DNA of 64,000 nt, taken from contig JAIUNM010000001.1 of assembly GCA_020162035.1 (NCBI GenBank), positions 62,001 through 126,000 of the forward strand, in the 5' to 3' direction. The notes under the pieces were generated by a model. That model was not told the origin of the DNA. It was given only the letters and a program-made list of their open reading frames with translations, and ran no database searches. Below are positions 7,574 to 15,353 of the stretch, in pieces. Every line of letters begins with the position of its first letter. Position 1 is the stretch's first letter. Both the position numbers and the translations under genes were made by a program. The DNA is from Bacteroidota bacterium. GTDB lineage: Bacteria > Bacteroidota > Bacteroidia > B-17B0 > Aurantibacillaceae.

Positions 7574-8905
7574 TTAAATAGCCAAACTAAATGTATTATT
7601 TGTAGGAATTGAATCCCAGAACCTTTTATCAAAAACCAAGGCAATATTACGCAAGTAAGTTTTACCTAAAGGAGTAATTACAACTGAATTATTTTTTATT
7701 TCAACTAAATTATCTTTAACAAGTTCATTAAAATTTTCGAAATTAAAACTAAAACTACTATCAATTTTAAATTCATCTTTACACATAATATTTAAAATTA
7801 GTTCTTTAATTTTTAAATCGTATGCAGTTAAAATATGCCCTTTATGAATCGGAAATAAATTTGAATTAATTTTTTCAATGTAAGTTTCAACATCTTTACA
7901 ATTTTGGCTATAAGCCCCCCATGAATCACTAATAGCAGAACAACCTAAACCAACAAGTAATTTAGTTGAATTTGTTGTATAACCCATAAAATTACGATGA
8001 AGTTTTTTAGTTTTGTGTGCCACAAAAAGTTCATCGTTAGGTAAGGCGAAATGGTCCATTCCGATATCTTTATAATTATGCTCAGTAAATAATTGTTCGC
8101 CAATTGTATAAAGTATCTTTTTTTCTTCTCCATTAGGAATATCGGCTTCTGTATATCTACGTTGCCCGGGTTTTAACCAAGGCACATGTGCGTAACTGTA
8201 GTATGCAATTCTATCGGGTTTTAATTTAATAACTTCTTTAATAGTATGAAGTACACTTTTTGGTGTTTGAAAAGGTAAACCATATACCAAATCAAAATTA
8301 ATGGAATTGTAACCAATTTTACGAGCAGTTTTAACAATAGAATTCACTTCATCAAAAGTTTGAAATCTATTTATAGCAATTTGAACTTTTTCATCAAAAT
8401 CTTGAATACCAAAACTAACTCTTTTAAAACCAAGATTAAATAATGTTTGTAAATGCTCTTCTGTTGTGTTAGAAGGATGTCCTTCAAAACTAAAATCATG
8501 GTTTTGCGAAATTTCACATCCTTTTAATATTTCAATAATTAATTTTTTTAAATTTTTAGGTGAAAAAAAAGTAGGAGTTCCTCCTCCCAAATGAATTTCT
8601 TTAATTAAAGGAGGTGCATTAAATAAATTGAGATACAACTGCCATTCTTTTAACACTGCATTAATATAAGGCTCTTCCACTTTATGATTTACAGTAATTC
8701 TAGTGTTACATGCGCAATAAGTACATAAGCTTTCGCAATAAGGCAAATGGATATAAATACTTATGCCTTCTTTATTATATTTGAAAAAGGATTTTTTTAC
8801 TTCATCAATCCATAAAGTTTCAGTTAAATTATTTTCCCAATAAGGTACAGTTGGATAGCTTGTGTATCTAGGTATTTGTTTATTATATTTTTCTAGGTTT
8901 TTCAA
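7574..8905 (-). CDS. hemN: Oxygen-independent coproporphyrinogen III oxidase
   Basis: This 443-residue radical SAM enzyme has the iron-sulfur motif C-x3-C-x2-C at Cys57, Cys61 and Cys64, followed by another Cys66 as in true HemN. The HLGGGTPTF and FEGHPSNT motifs follow, then the C-terminal HemN domain. It decarboxylates coproporphyrinogen III without oxygen, the step needed for haem under low oxygen. It is the last gene of the cbb3 island, six bases from the TauE/SafE-type gene. That fits supply of haem for the high-affinity oxidase. Confidence 0.95.
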   Translation of the reverse strand: MKNLEKYNKQIPRYTSYPTVPYWENNLTETLWIDEVKKSFFKYNKEGISIYIHLPYCESLCTYCACNTRITVNHKVEEPYINAVLKEWQLYLNLFNAPPLIKEIHLGGGTPTFFSPKNLKKLIIEILKGCEISQNHDFSFEGHPSNTTEEHLQTLFNLGFKRVSFGIQDFDEKVQIAINRFQTFDEVNSIVKTARKIGYNSINFDLVYGLPFQTPKSVLHTIKEVIKLKPDRIAYYSYAHVPWLKPGQRRYTEADIPNGEEKKILYTIGEQLFTEHNYKDIGMDHFALPNDELFVAHKTKKLHRNFMGYTTNSTKLLVGLGCSAISDSWGAYSQNCKDVETYIEKINSNLFPIHKGHILTAYDLKIKELILNIMCKDEFKIDSSFSFNFENFNELVKDNLVEIKNNSVVITPLGKTYLRNIALVFDKRFWDSIPTNNTFSLAI

Positions 8906-8911
8906 AAATAA

Positions 8912-9661
8912 TTAATTTGGTTTACAAATAATTTTTGAATGAGGCGTAGAAGGTGCGTGTGTACAACATTCTACTTTTTTAGATTCAGTAATGAACTTTG
9001 GGCTTAAATAAGGGATTCCTAAATTTAATCCTCTAATTATCATTAGTATTGCCATAATACTTAACATGTATGGAACAGTTTTTGTTACAGAAGTTTTAAA
9101 TTTAGAACCTGTCCATACCGAAAAATATGGTAATGCAACCATAATTGGCCAAGTAGATAAACCAAAAACAAACATAAAAAAGGCAGAATAAAAAATGTTG
9201 CCAGTACTTGCAGCAATAGGCAACGCAGCATACACTAATCCACAGGGTAAATAACCATTTAGTAACCCTGTTAATGCAAAAAAATTTAATTTATTTTTAC
9301 TAATTGAAAAACGAAGCTTATTTTTTATTTTGTCGCTAATTTTAAACTTAAAATAATTATTTGAGAAATTAAACACGTTACTATATTTAAATAAAATAAA
9401 AACTAAAACTAATACGCCTGTAATAATAGATAAAAATCTTTGTAATCCTGCAACAACAAATAATTCGCCAATAGAGCCAACAATAATGCCTAACGAAACA
9501 TAAGCGAGCGTACGTCCTAAATTATATAAAGCAATTGCTGTATGTTTTTTTATTGAGGTAAAATTATGTACCGGTAAGGCTAAAGCAATAGGGCCACACA
9601 TGCCAACGCAATGTAAACTTCCTATTAAACCTAGCATAATTGGTACAACAATTTGAAACAT
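8912..9661 (-). CDS. TauE/SafE (DsbD_2-like) membrane protein of the cbb3 cluster
   Basis: This 249-residue protein has about six membrane helices. Its N-terminus, GLIGSLHCVGMCGPIALALP, carries a Cys-x3-Cys typical of the sulfite-exporter/UreH-like family found beside ccoGH in Bacteroidota. A second half-repeat reads LTGLLNGYLPCGLVYAAL. The hydrophilic tail holds several Cys/His residues (ECCTHAPSTPHSKIIC), suggesting metal handling. Position between ccoH and hemN suggests a role in copper supply or assembly of the oxidase. The transported substrate cannot be read from the sequence. Confidence 0.85.
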   Translation of the reverse strand: MFQIVVPIMLGLIGSLHCVGMCGPIALALPVHNFTSIKKHTAIALYNLGRTLAYVSLGIIVGSIGELFVVAGLQRFLSIITGVLVLVFILFKYSNVFNFSNNYFKFKISDKIKNKLRFSISKNKLNFFALTGLLNGYLPCGLVYAALPIAASTGNIFYSAFFMFVFGLSTWPIMVALPYFSVWTGSKFKTSVTKTVPYMLSIMAILMIIRGLNLGIPYLSPKFITESKKVECCTHAPSTPHSKIICKPN

Positions 9662-9662
9662 T

Positions 9663-10103
9663 TTAATTAAATTTTAAACTGTATTCTTTAAAATACTGTA
9701 CATTATCTATTTTATAATCAAATTGAACTTTGTAAAAACCTTTTTTAAATTCGGATAATGAAATCGCTTGCCTTCCATTTTCGAAATTTAAAGGTTTAAC
9801 CACATCTAAATCTGCATTAGATGGTCGATAAAAAGTTAAAGTGCCTTCTACTTTTTTATTATTTAAAAGCGAATCTAATTCAAAAACAATTTCTTTAGAA
9901 TTGAATGAATAATTAAACGAATGATTAGACTCAATATCTCTATTTAATGCATCTAATTTATTTTGGAATACTAACTCTTTTGCATAGTAATCGTTTGTTA
10001 CTAAATCTACTTTATTATTATAACATTTAATTACTAGTGTTAAAATTAAACTAATAAACAAAATGTAAAAAACAACAATTTTAACTCCAAAATTTAATTT
10101 CAT
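9663..10103 (-). CDS. ccoH: FixH/CcoH family oxidase assembly protein
   Basis: This 146-residue protein has one N-terminal membrane anchor (VVFYILFISLILTLVI). The family motif NDYYAKELVFQNKLDALNR follows, then a small beta-sandwich domain. FixH/CcoH helps assemble cbb3 oxidase. The gene lies 11 bases after ccoG and one base before the TauE/SafE gene, in one operon. The weakly conserved C-terminal half is usual for the family. Confidence 0.9.
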   Translation of the reverse strand: MKLNFGVKIVVFYILFISLILTLVIKCYNNKVDLVTNDYYAKELVFQNKLDALNRDIESNHSFNYSFNSKEIVFELDSLLNNKKVEGTLTFYRPSNADLDVVKPLNFENGRQAISLSEFKKGFYKVQFDYKIDNVQYFKEYSLKFN

Positions 10104-10114
10104 AATTTATTTCT

Positions 10115-11539
10115 TTAAGATTTTGTTTGAATTTTAAAAGGTCCTAAAAAACTTGTTTTAACTTTTTTAATTATTTTATTATTAGATAAAATGGTAAACT
10201 CGATATTTGTTTTTCTATTCTGAATTTCTTCTTTACTTAAAATTAAGAAAAATTCTCCTTCAGAAATACTTTCAGGCTTTAAAACAATTTCTTTTCCAAC
10301 ATATTTTAACTCATATCCATTTAAATTATTTACTTTAATTTCAACCGGCAATGTTTTTCGTGTTTTATTAACTAACTTAATTGTATATAAATTGCTAATT
10401 TTATTATTTTCTTGTTCTTGATATAACATGCCTTTTGCTCTTAAAATGGTTACATCAAAATCTGAACGCGAAGCCAATAAAAATACTTCTAAACCTAATA
10501 ATAAAATTAATACAACAGAATAAGCTTTCATTCTATTTGTAAATCTAAGCTTAACTTTATTTTTAATTCCATTTTCAGAGTCGTAACGAATTAACCCAGT
10601 TGGTAAATTCACTTTTGTCATTATGTCATCACAAACATCCATACAAGCCGTGCAACTTACACATTCTAATTGAGTACCATGCCTTATATCAATACCAGTT
10701 GGGCAAACTTTTACACATAAACCACAATCAACACAATCGCCACTTGTTCTTTCTTCATTTTTCTTAACTTTTTTACGAGGCTCTCCACGTTCATAATCAT
10801 AAGCTACAACAACAGAATCTTTGTCTAACAATACGCCTTGCATTCTTCCGTATGGGCAAACAATAATGCAAACTTGTTCTCTAAACCACCAATAAACAAA
10901 AAAGAAAATTGTGGTAAAAATTAATAATCCAACAATTAAAACAATGTTAGAACTTGGGTTACTTAAAGAATGGAAAACTTTATCAACTCCAATGCCATAG
11001 CATAAAAATGTTGTAGAAATTATAAATGAGATTAAATAAAAAATTAAAAATTTAGCTGTTCTTTTAATTATTTTTTCTTTTGTCCACGGGCTTTTTTTTA
11101 GTTGTTTTTGATAAGCTGCATTTCCATCAATCCAATATTCAATTTTTCTAAAAATCATTTCCATAAAAATTGTTTGTGGGCATGCCCAACCACAAAACAA
11201 TCTTCCAAAAACAACAGTAAAAAGCGCAATAAATACAATAAAAGCAAGCATCCCTATCATGAAAATAAAAAAATCCTGAGGCCAAAAAATTGCACCAAAC
11301 AAAATGAATTTTTTATTTATAACATCAAATAGAAATAAAGGATCTTGATTGTATTTTATAAATGGTAGTGTAAAAAAAATGATTAAATAAACCCAAGTAA
11401 AATACGTTCTTAAATCATAATATTTTCCATAAGGTTTAATTGGAAAAACCCACGAGCGTTTTCCTTCTTCAGTAACAGTTGATATTGTATCTCTAAAGCT
11501 TTGATCTTCGAAATCAGAGTATGGTTTTTTGGGATCCAT
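10115..11539 (-). CDS. ccoG: Cytochrome c oxidase accessory protein CcoG (FixG, RdxA)
   Basis: This 474-residue membrane iron-sulfur protein has several helices, the GRLFCGWACPQTIFMEMIF motif, and two 4Fe-4S clusters' worth of cysteines (CVDCGLCVKVCPTGID and CVSCTACMDVCD). A C-terminal Ig-like domain follows. CcoG is a cupric reductase that delivers Cu(I) for cbb3 assembly. The ATG overlaps the ccoP stop by one base, so translation is probably coupled. Confidence 0.95.
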   Translation of the reverse strand: MDPKKPYSDFEDQSFRDTISTVTEEGKRSWVFPIKPYGKYYDLRTYFTWVYLIIFFTLPFIKYNQDPLFLFDVINKKFILFGAIFWPQDFFIFMIGMLAFIVFIALFTVVFGRLFCGWACPQTIFMEMIFRKIEYWIDGNAAYQKQLKKSPWTKEKIIKRTAKFLIFYLISFIISTTFLCYGIGVDKVFHSLSNPSSNIVLIVGLLIFTTIFFFVYWWFREQVCIIVCPYGRMQGVLLDKDSVVVAYDYERGEPRKKVKKNEERTSGDCVDCGLCVKVCPTGIDIRHGTQLECVSCTACMDVCDDIMTKVNLPTGLIRYDSENGIKNKVKLRFTNRMKAYSVVLILLLGLEVFLLASRSDFDVTILRAKGMLYQEQENNKISNLYTIKLVNKTRKTLPVEIKVNNLNGYELKYVGKEIVLKPESISEGEFFLILSKEEIQNRKTNIEFTILSNNKIIKKVKTSFLGPFKIQTKS

Positions 11540-12696
11540 TACTTAGTACTTTCATTTGGAAGTTTTATTTTTATTGTATCGTTTGGTTGCTTTAAAAGAG
11601 AATCTTTACTTGAAGTTGAGGCACCGCCTTCTGAGTACAAATCGCCTTGTGGTGCCTTACCATTTGGAGGATTAGTGCCAGAAAGTGATTTAATAAATGA
11701 TGAAACTTGAGCTATTTGAATTGGTGATAAATCTTCTTTCCATGATTTCATTCCTTTTTCTACCCAGCCATATTTTATGCTTTTAAATACTTCAGTTAAA
11801 CTTCCACCATGTAACCAATAACTATCTGTTAGGTTTGGCCCAACTGTACCTTCGCCTACTTTACCATGACAAACAGCGCAATTCGCAATGTAAACTCCTT
11901 TTCCTGCTTCAATTTCATTAGCATCAGTTATAAGTTTAACAGTATTTTCATCAACATTATTAGCTGATTTTTTCATGTGTTCTTCAACTTTTTGTTTGGC
12001 AATTTTCATTTCAGTTTCAAATTCTTTATCTTGCAACTCCCCTATTTCGGCTACGTGATAATAAATCATGTAAACAAATGCAAACACAATAGTTAAATAA
12101 AATCCATACTTCCACCAAGGAGGTAAATTATTATCTAACTCTCTAATGCCATCATAATCATGCTCAAGTAAAATTCTTTCTTCTTCTTCAACTGGAACGG
12201 CATCTGTAAGTGTCATTACAATTTTAGTTTCACTTAATTTTACAACTTTTTCTGGTGTAGATTTTTTTTGTTTTAATAAATAATTAAACTGAAATAATAA
12301 AGTTGTAAGTAAAATTAATTCAATAATAATTACAAATATCATTGTATAAAACGTCATTGAGTCTAATCCTCCTATTCCAGAATTACCTTTTGATGTAACA
12401 GCTGCATTTAAACTAGAAACAAAAAAAGTTCCAATTAAAAAGAGTAAAGTTTTACTAATTTGTGCATTGTTTGTTTTATTATTTTTAATTAGTAAATCAC
12501 TTTCGGCAATATTTTTTAGAGCTGTACTAAAAGCTATAATTACTATTAATAATAATATTATAACAGATAATAAAACCAAAAACAATGGATTTGAAAATGC
12601 ACTTGGGTTTTTTTGAATTGTTTGTTCTTGGCAAAATAAAGAAAGCGGACTAAGCATTAATAATCCTAATAATTTTAATATTGAATTTTTTTTCAT
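11539..12696 (-). CDS. ccoP: cbb3 oxidase subunit CcoP, single c-haem form
   Basis: This 385-residue protein has a signal peptide (LSPLSLFCQ) and membrane segments near 38-58, 83-97, 115-138 and 197-214. It has one cytochrome c domain with CAVCH at 273-277 and a candidate distal Met ligand in WVEKGMKSW. Proteobacterial CcoP carries two c-haems; only one CxxCH is present here. The acidic, low-complexity C-tail is long. It relays electrons to the CcoN active site and lies 21 bases downstream of ccoQ. The start was chosen to give the complete signal peptide. Confidence 0.92.
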   Translation of the reverse strand: MKKNSILKLLGLLMLSPLSLFCQEQTIQKNPSAFSNPLFLVLLSVIILLLIVIIAFSTALKNIAESDLLIKNNKTNNAQISKTLLFLIGTFFVSSLNAAVTSKGNSGIGGLDSMTFYTMIFVIIIELILLTTLLFQFNYLLKQKKSTPEKVVKLSETKIVMTLTDAVPVEEEERILLEHDYDGIRELDNNLPPWWKYGFYLTIVFAFVYMIYYHVAEIGELQDKEFETEMKIAKQKVEEHMKKSANNVDENTVKLITDANEIEAGKGVYIANCAVCHGKVGEGTVGPNLTDSYWLHGGSLTEVFKSIKYGWVEKGMKSWKEDLSPIQIAQVSSFIKSLSGTNPPNGKAPQGDLYSEGGASTSSKDSLLKQPNDTIKIKLPNESTK

Positions 12697-12717
12697 ATAA
12701 ATTGTTTGTTCAAAGAA

Positions 12718-12918
12718 TTAATCAATTATTTTATTATTGGCATTTTCTACATTTTCTTTTAAATCAAGCGGAATACGGCTAACCTCATCAAAATGGTATT
12801 TGCTACCTTTAATTAAGTAAATAGAAACTGCTGTGAAGAATAATACAAATATCACCAATCCTATTAATGGATAAATTCCAATACCAGTTATACTTTCTAA
12901 ATAATTTATAAATTTCAT
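12718..12918 (-). CDS. ccoQ: cbb3 oxidase small subunit CcoQ-like
   Basis: This 66-residue protein has one membrane helix (about 15-36, IYPLIGLVIFVLFFTAVSIYLI) and a short charged tail. Size, topology and position between ccoNO and ccoP identify it as the CcoQ/FixQ-type subunit that stabilises the oxidase. Sequence identity in this family is low, so the call leans on context. Confidence 0.82.
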   Translation of the reverse strand: MKFINYLESITGIGIYPLIGLVIFVLFFTAVSIYLIKGSKYHFDEVSRIPLDLKENVENANNKIID

Positions 12919-12942
12919 TTTTAAATTCTTATTAATTAAACT

Positions 12943-15075
12943 TTATTTATTTGCTTGAGATTTAGAGTTATTTGCTTTAATATCTTTACCTATACGTTGT
13001 AAATAAGCAATTAAAGCAACAATTTCTCTGTCTGGTAGTGTTTCTATTCCATCTTTTTTAAGGCTTGCTGCAATTTTATTAGCTTGTTTTTCCATATCTT
13101 TTAAAGCATTATTTTCATAACCATCAGGATAAGGAACACCCAAGCGTTTCATTGCTTTTATTTTAGCTATAGTATTGGTTGCATTTAATTGATCTTCAAT
13201 TAGCCATGGATACCTTGGCATAATTGAGCCTGGAGCCATTGAACTAGGTTCGTACATATGGTTAAAATGCCAACTATCAGGATACTTACCTCCTACCCTT
13301 GCTAAATCTGGCCCTGTGCGTTTACTTCCCCATTGAAAAGGATGATCATACACAAATTCTCCTGCTTTAGAATATTCGCCATATCTAGCAACCTCATCTC
13401 TAAATGGTCTAACCATTTGCGTATGGCAAGTATAACAACCTTCTCTTACGTATATATCTCTTCCATGTAACTCTAACGGTGTGTAAGGTTTTACACTTTG
13501 TATTGTAGGTATATTTGATTTAACAAGAAATGCAGGAACAAACTCAATTATACCACCAATTGCAACAACTATTAAACTTACAATTAACATTTGAATTGGT
13601 TTACGTTCAATCCATCTGTGCCAATGGTCAGTTGCATGTGCTTTGTATTCTTTTGCTAATGCAGGTGCCGAATCAGTTTCTACTTCGTGGAAATTTCCAA
13701 TTTTAATTGTTTTAATTAAGTTCACAATCATCATAATGGCTCCTGTTAAATATAATAAGCCACCAATTGAACGCGCAATGTAAAATGGTTTTAAATAAGT
13801 AACAGTATCCATAAATTGATATTTTAATTGCCCTTCTTCAGTAAAATCTTTCCACATAGATGATTGCATGAAACCCGCCCAATAAATTGGAACTGCATAT
13901 AAAACAATACCTAAAGTAGCAATCCAAAAATGTTGATTTGCCATTTTTTCTGAATATAATTTTGTTTGAAATAATCGAGGAATTAACCAATACAATACTC
14001 CAAAGGTTAAAAATCCATTCCAGCCTAAAGCACCAACGTGCACATGCGCAATTGTCCAATCTGTAAAATGACTTATTTTATTTACTGCTTTTAGTGATAA
14101 TAAAGGTCCTTCGAAAGTTGCCATACCGTATGCCGTAATTGCAACCACCATAAATTTTAATGCAACATTATCTCGCACTCTATCCCACGCTCCACGTAAT
14201 GTTAATAAACCATTAATCATACCTCCCCATGATGGAGCAATTAACATAACCGAAAAAACAACACCTAAAGATTGTGCCCAATCTGGTGTTGATGTATATA
14301 ATAAATGATGAGGGCCTGCCCATATATACAAAAATATTAAAGCCCAAAAATGTATGATAGATAACCTATATGAATAAACAGGACGTTGAGCCATTTTAGG
14401 TAAAAAATAATACATTAAACCTAAATAGGGTGTAGTTAAGAAAAATGCTACAGCGTTGTGCCCATACCACCATTGAACTAAGGCATCTTGCACACCAGCA
14501 TACCATGAATAAGATTTCCAGAAAGTAACTGGTATTTCGATAGAGTTTACAATGTGTAACATTGCAACGGTTATAAATGTACCAATGTAAAACCAAATTG
14601 CAACGTATAAATGTCTTTCTCTTCTTCTTATAATTGTTCCAAACATATTCCAACCAAAAACTACCCAAACAATTGTAATTAAAATATCAATTGGCCATTC
14701 TAGTTCTGCATATTCTTTACCTGTTGTATAGCCTAAAACTAAAGTTATTGCGGCAAGCACAATAATTAATTGCCAACCCCAAAAATGAATTTTACTTAAA
14801 AAGTCGCTAAACATACGCGCTTTTAGTAAGCGCTGTAATGAGTAATAAACTCCCATAAAAATACCATTACCAACAAAAGCAAAAATAATTGCATTGGTAT
14901 GTACAGGACGAACCCTGCCAAAAGTTGTAAAAGGAATATTAAAATTAGCTTCGGGTAAATACAATTGAATAGCGGCCAATAAACCGGCTAACATACCAAC
15001 AATGCTCCAAAACATAGTTGCATATGCAAACAATTTAACTGTTTTATTATCGTACTGAAATTTTTGTAGTTCCAT
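12943..15075 (-). CDS. ccoNO: cbb3-type cytochrome c oxidase, fused CcoN-CcoO
   Basis: This 710-residue fusion has CcoN at about 1-480. Haem b/b3 and CuB histidine regions are visible (VRPVHTNAIIF; WWYGHNAVAFF; WAGPHHLLYT; IAHVHVGALGWNG). CcoO follows at about 490-710 as one membrane anchor and a c-type haem site CYTCH near 546, with a possible Met ligand in MAPGSIMPRYPW. It reduces oxygen to water with high affinity and pumps protons. The CcoN-CcoO fusion is common in Bacteroidota. It lies 25 bases after ccoS and precedes ccoQ and ccoP. Confidence 0.96.
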   Translation of the reverse strand: MELQKFQYDNKTVKLFAYATMFWSIVGMLAGLLAAIQLYLPEANFNIPFTTFGRVRPVHTNAIIFAFVGNGIFMGVYYSLQRLLKARMFSDFLSKIHFWGWQLIIVLAAITLVLGYTTGKEYAELEWPIDILITIVWVVFGWNMFGTIIRRRERHLYVAIWFYIGTFITVAMLHIVNSIEIPVTFWKSYSWYAGVQDALVQWWYGHNAVAFFLTTPYLGLMYYFLPKMAQRPVYSYRLSIIHFWALIFLYIWAGPHHLLYTSTPDWAQSLGVVFSVMLIAPSWGGMINGLLTLRGAWDRVRDNVALKFMVVAITAYGMATFEGPLLSLKAVNKISHFTDWTIAHVHVGALGWNGFLTFGVLYWLIPRLFQTKLYSEKMANQHFWIATLGIVLYAVPIYWAGFMQSSMWKDFTEEGQLKYQFMDTVTYLKPFYIARSIGGLLYLTGAIMMIVNLIKTIKIGNFHEVETDSAPALAKEYKAHATDHWHRWIERKPIQMLIVSLIVVAIGGIIEFVPAFLVKSNIPTIQSVKPYTPLELHGRDIYVREGCYTCHTQMVRPFRDEVARYGEYSKAGEFVYDHPFQWGSKRTGPDLARVGGKYPDSWHFNHMYEPSSMAPGSIMPRYPWLIEDQLNATNTIAKIKAMKRLGVPYPDGYENNALKDMEKQANKIAASLKKDGIETLPDREIVALIAYLQRIGKDIKANNSKSQANK

Positions 15076-15100
15076 AAGTTGTTTTTAGTTTTTTTGATTG

Positions 15101-15301
15101 TTAGTTGTTAGTTGTTATTTGATTTTGATTACTATTTATTTTTTCATTTTTTTCTTCTTCAGGCTTAGGATCAAATAATACACGTACAGATGGTGTATAA
15201 TCATCTTCGTATTGATTTGATTTTACAGACCAAATAAAGGCAATTAAAAAGCCAATTGCTAAAACTAAGCTCGCCCCTATCATTATGTACATTGCACTCA
15301 T
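15101..15301 (-). CDS. ccoS: cbb3 oxidase maturation protein CcoS
   Basis: This 66-residue protein has an N-terminal membrane helix (MYIMIGASLVLAIGFLIAFIWSVKSNQYED), the CcoS signature with the SNQYED(D) motif. CcoS is needed for cofactor insertion into CcoN. It is the first gene behind an apparent internal promoter of the island (15312-15353) and lies 49 bases after ccoI. Confidence 0.9.
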   Translation of the reverse strand: MSAMYIMIGASLVLAIGFLIAFIWSVKSNQYEDDYTPSVRVLFDPKPEEEKNEKINSNQNQITTNN

Positions 15302-15311
15302 ATTGCCGGAA

Positions 15312-15353
15312 CAAATTTAGGTTTAGAATAAAGGTTAAATTTGATTAGGATCA
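15312..15353 (-). promoter_or_regulatory. Crp/Fnr-type box plus -7 element upstream of ccoS-ccoNO
   Basis: The box reads TGATTAGGATCA (15342-15353; TTGAT-N4-ATCAT in context) and overlaps the ccoI stop codon. Reading leftward, 22 bases separate it from TAAATTTG (15319-15312), which fits TAnnTTTG. The ATG of ccoS follows ten bases later. Geometry equals that at paaA, so I read it as an activator site for the oxidase structural genes. Confidence 0.65.
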
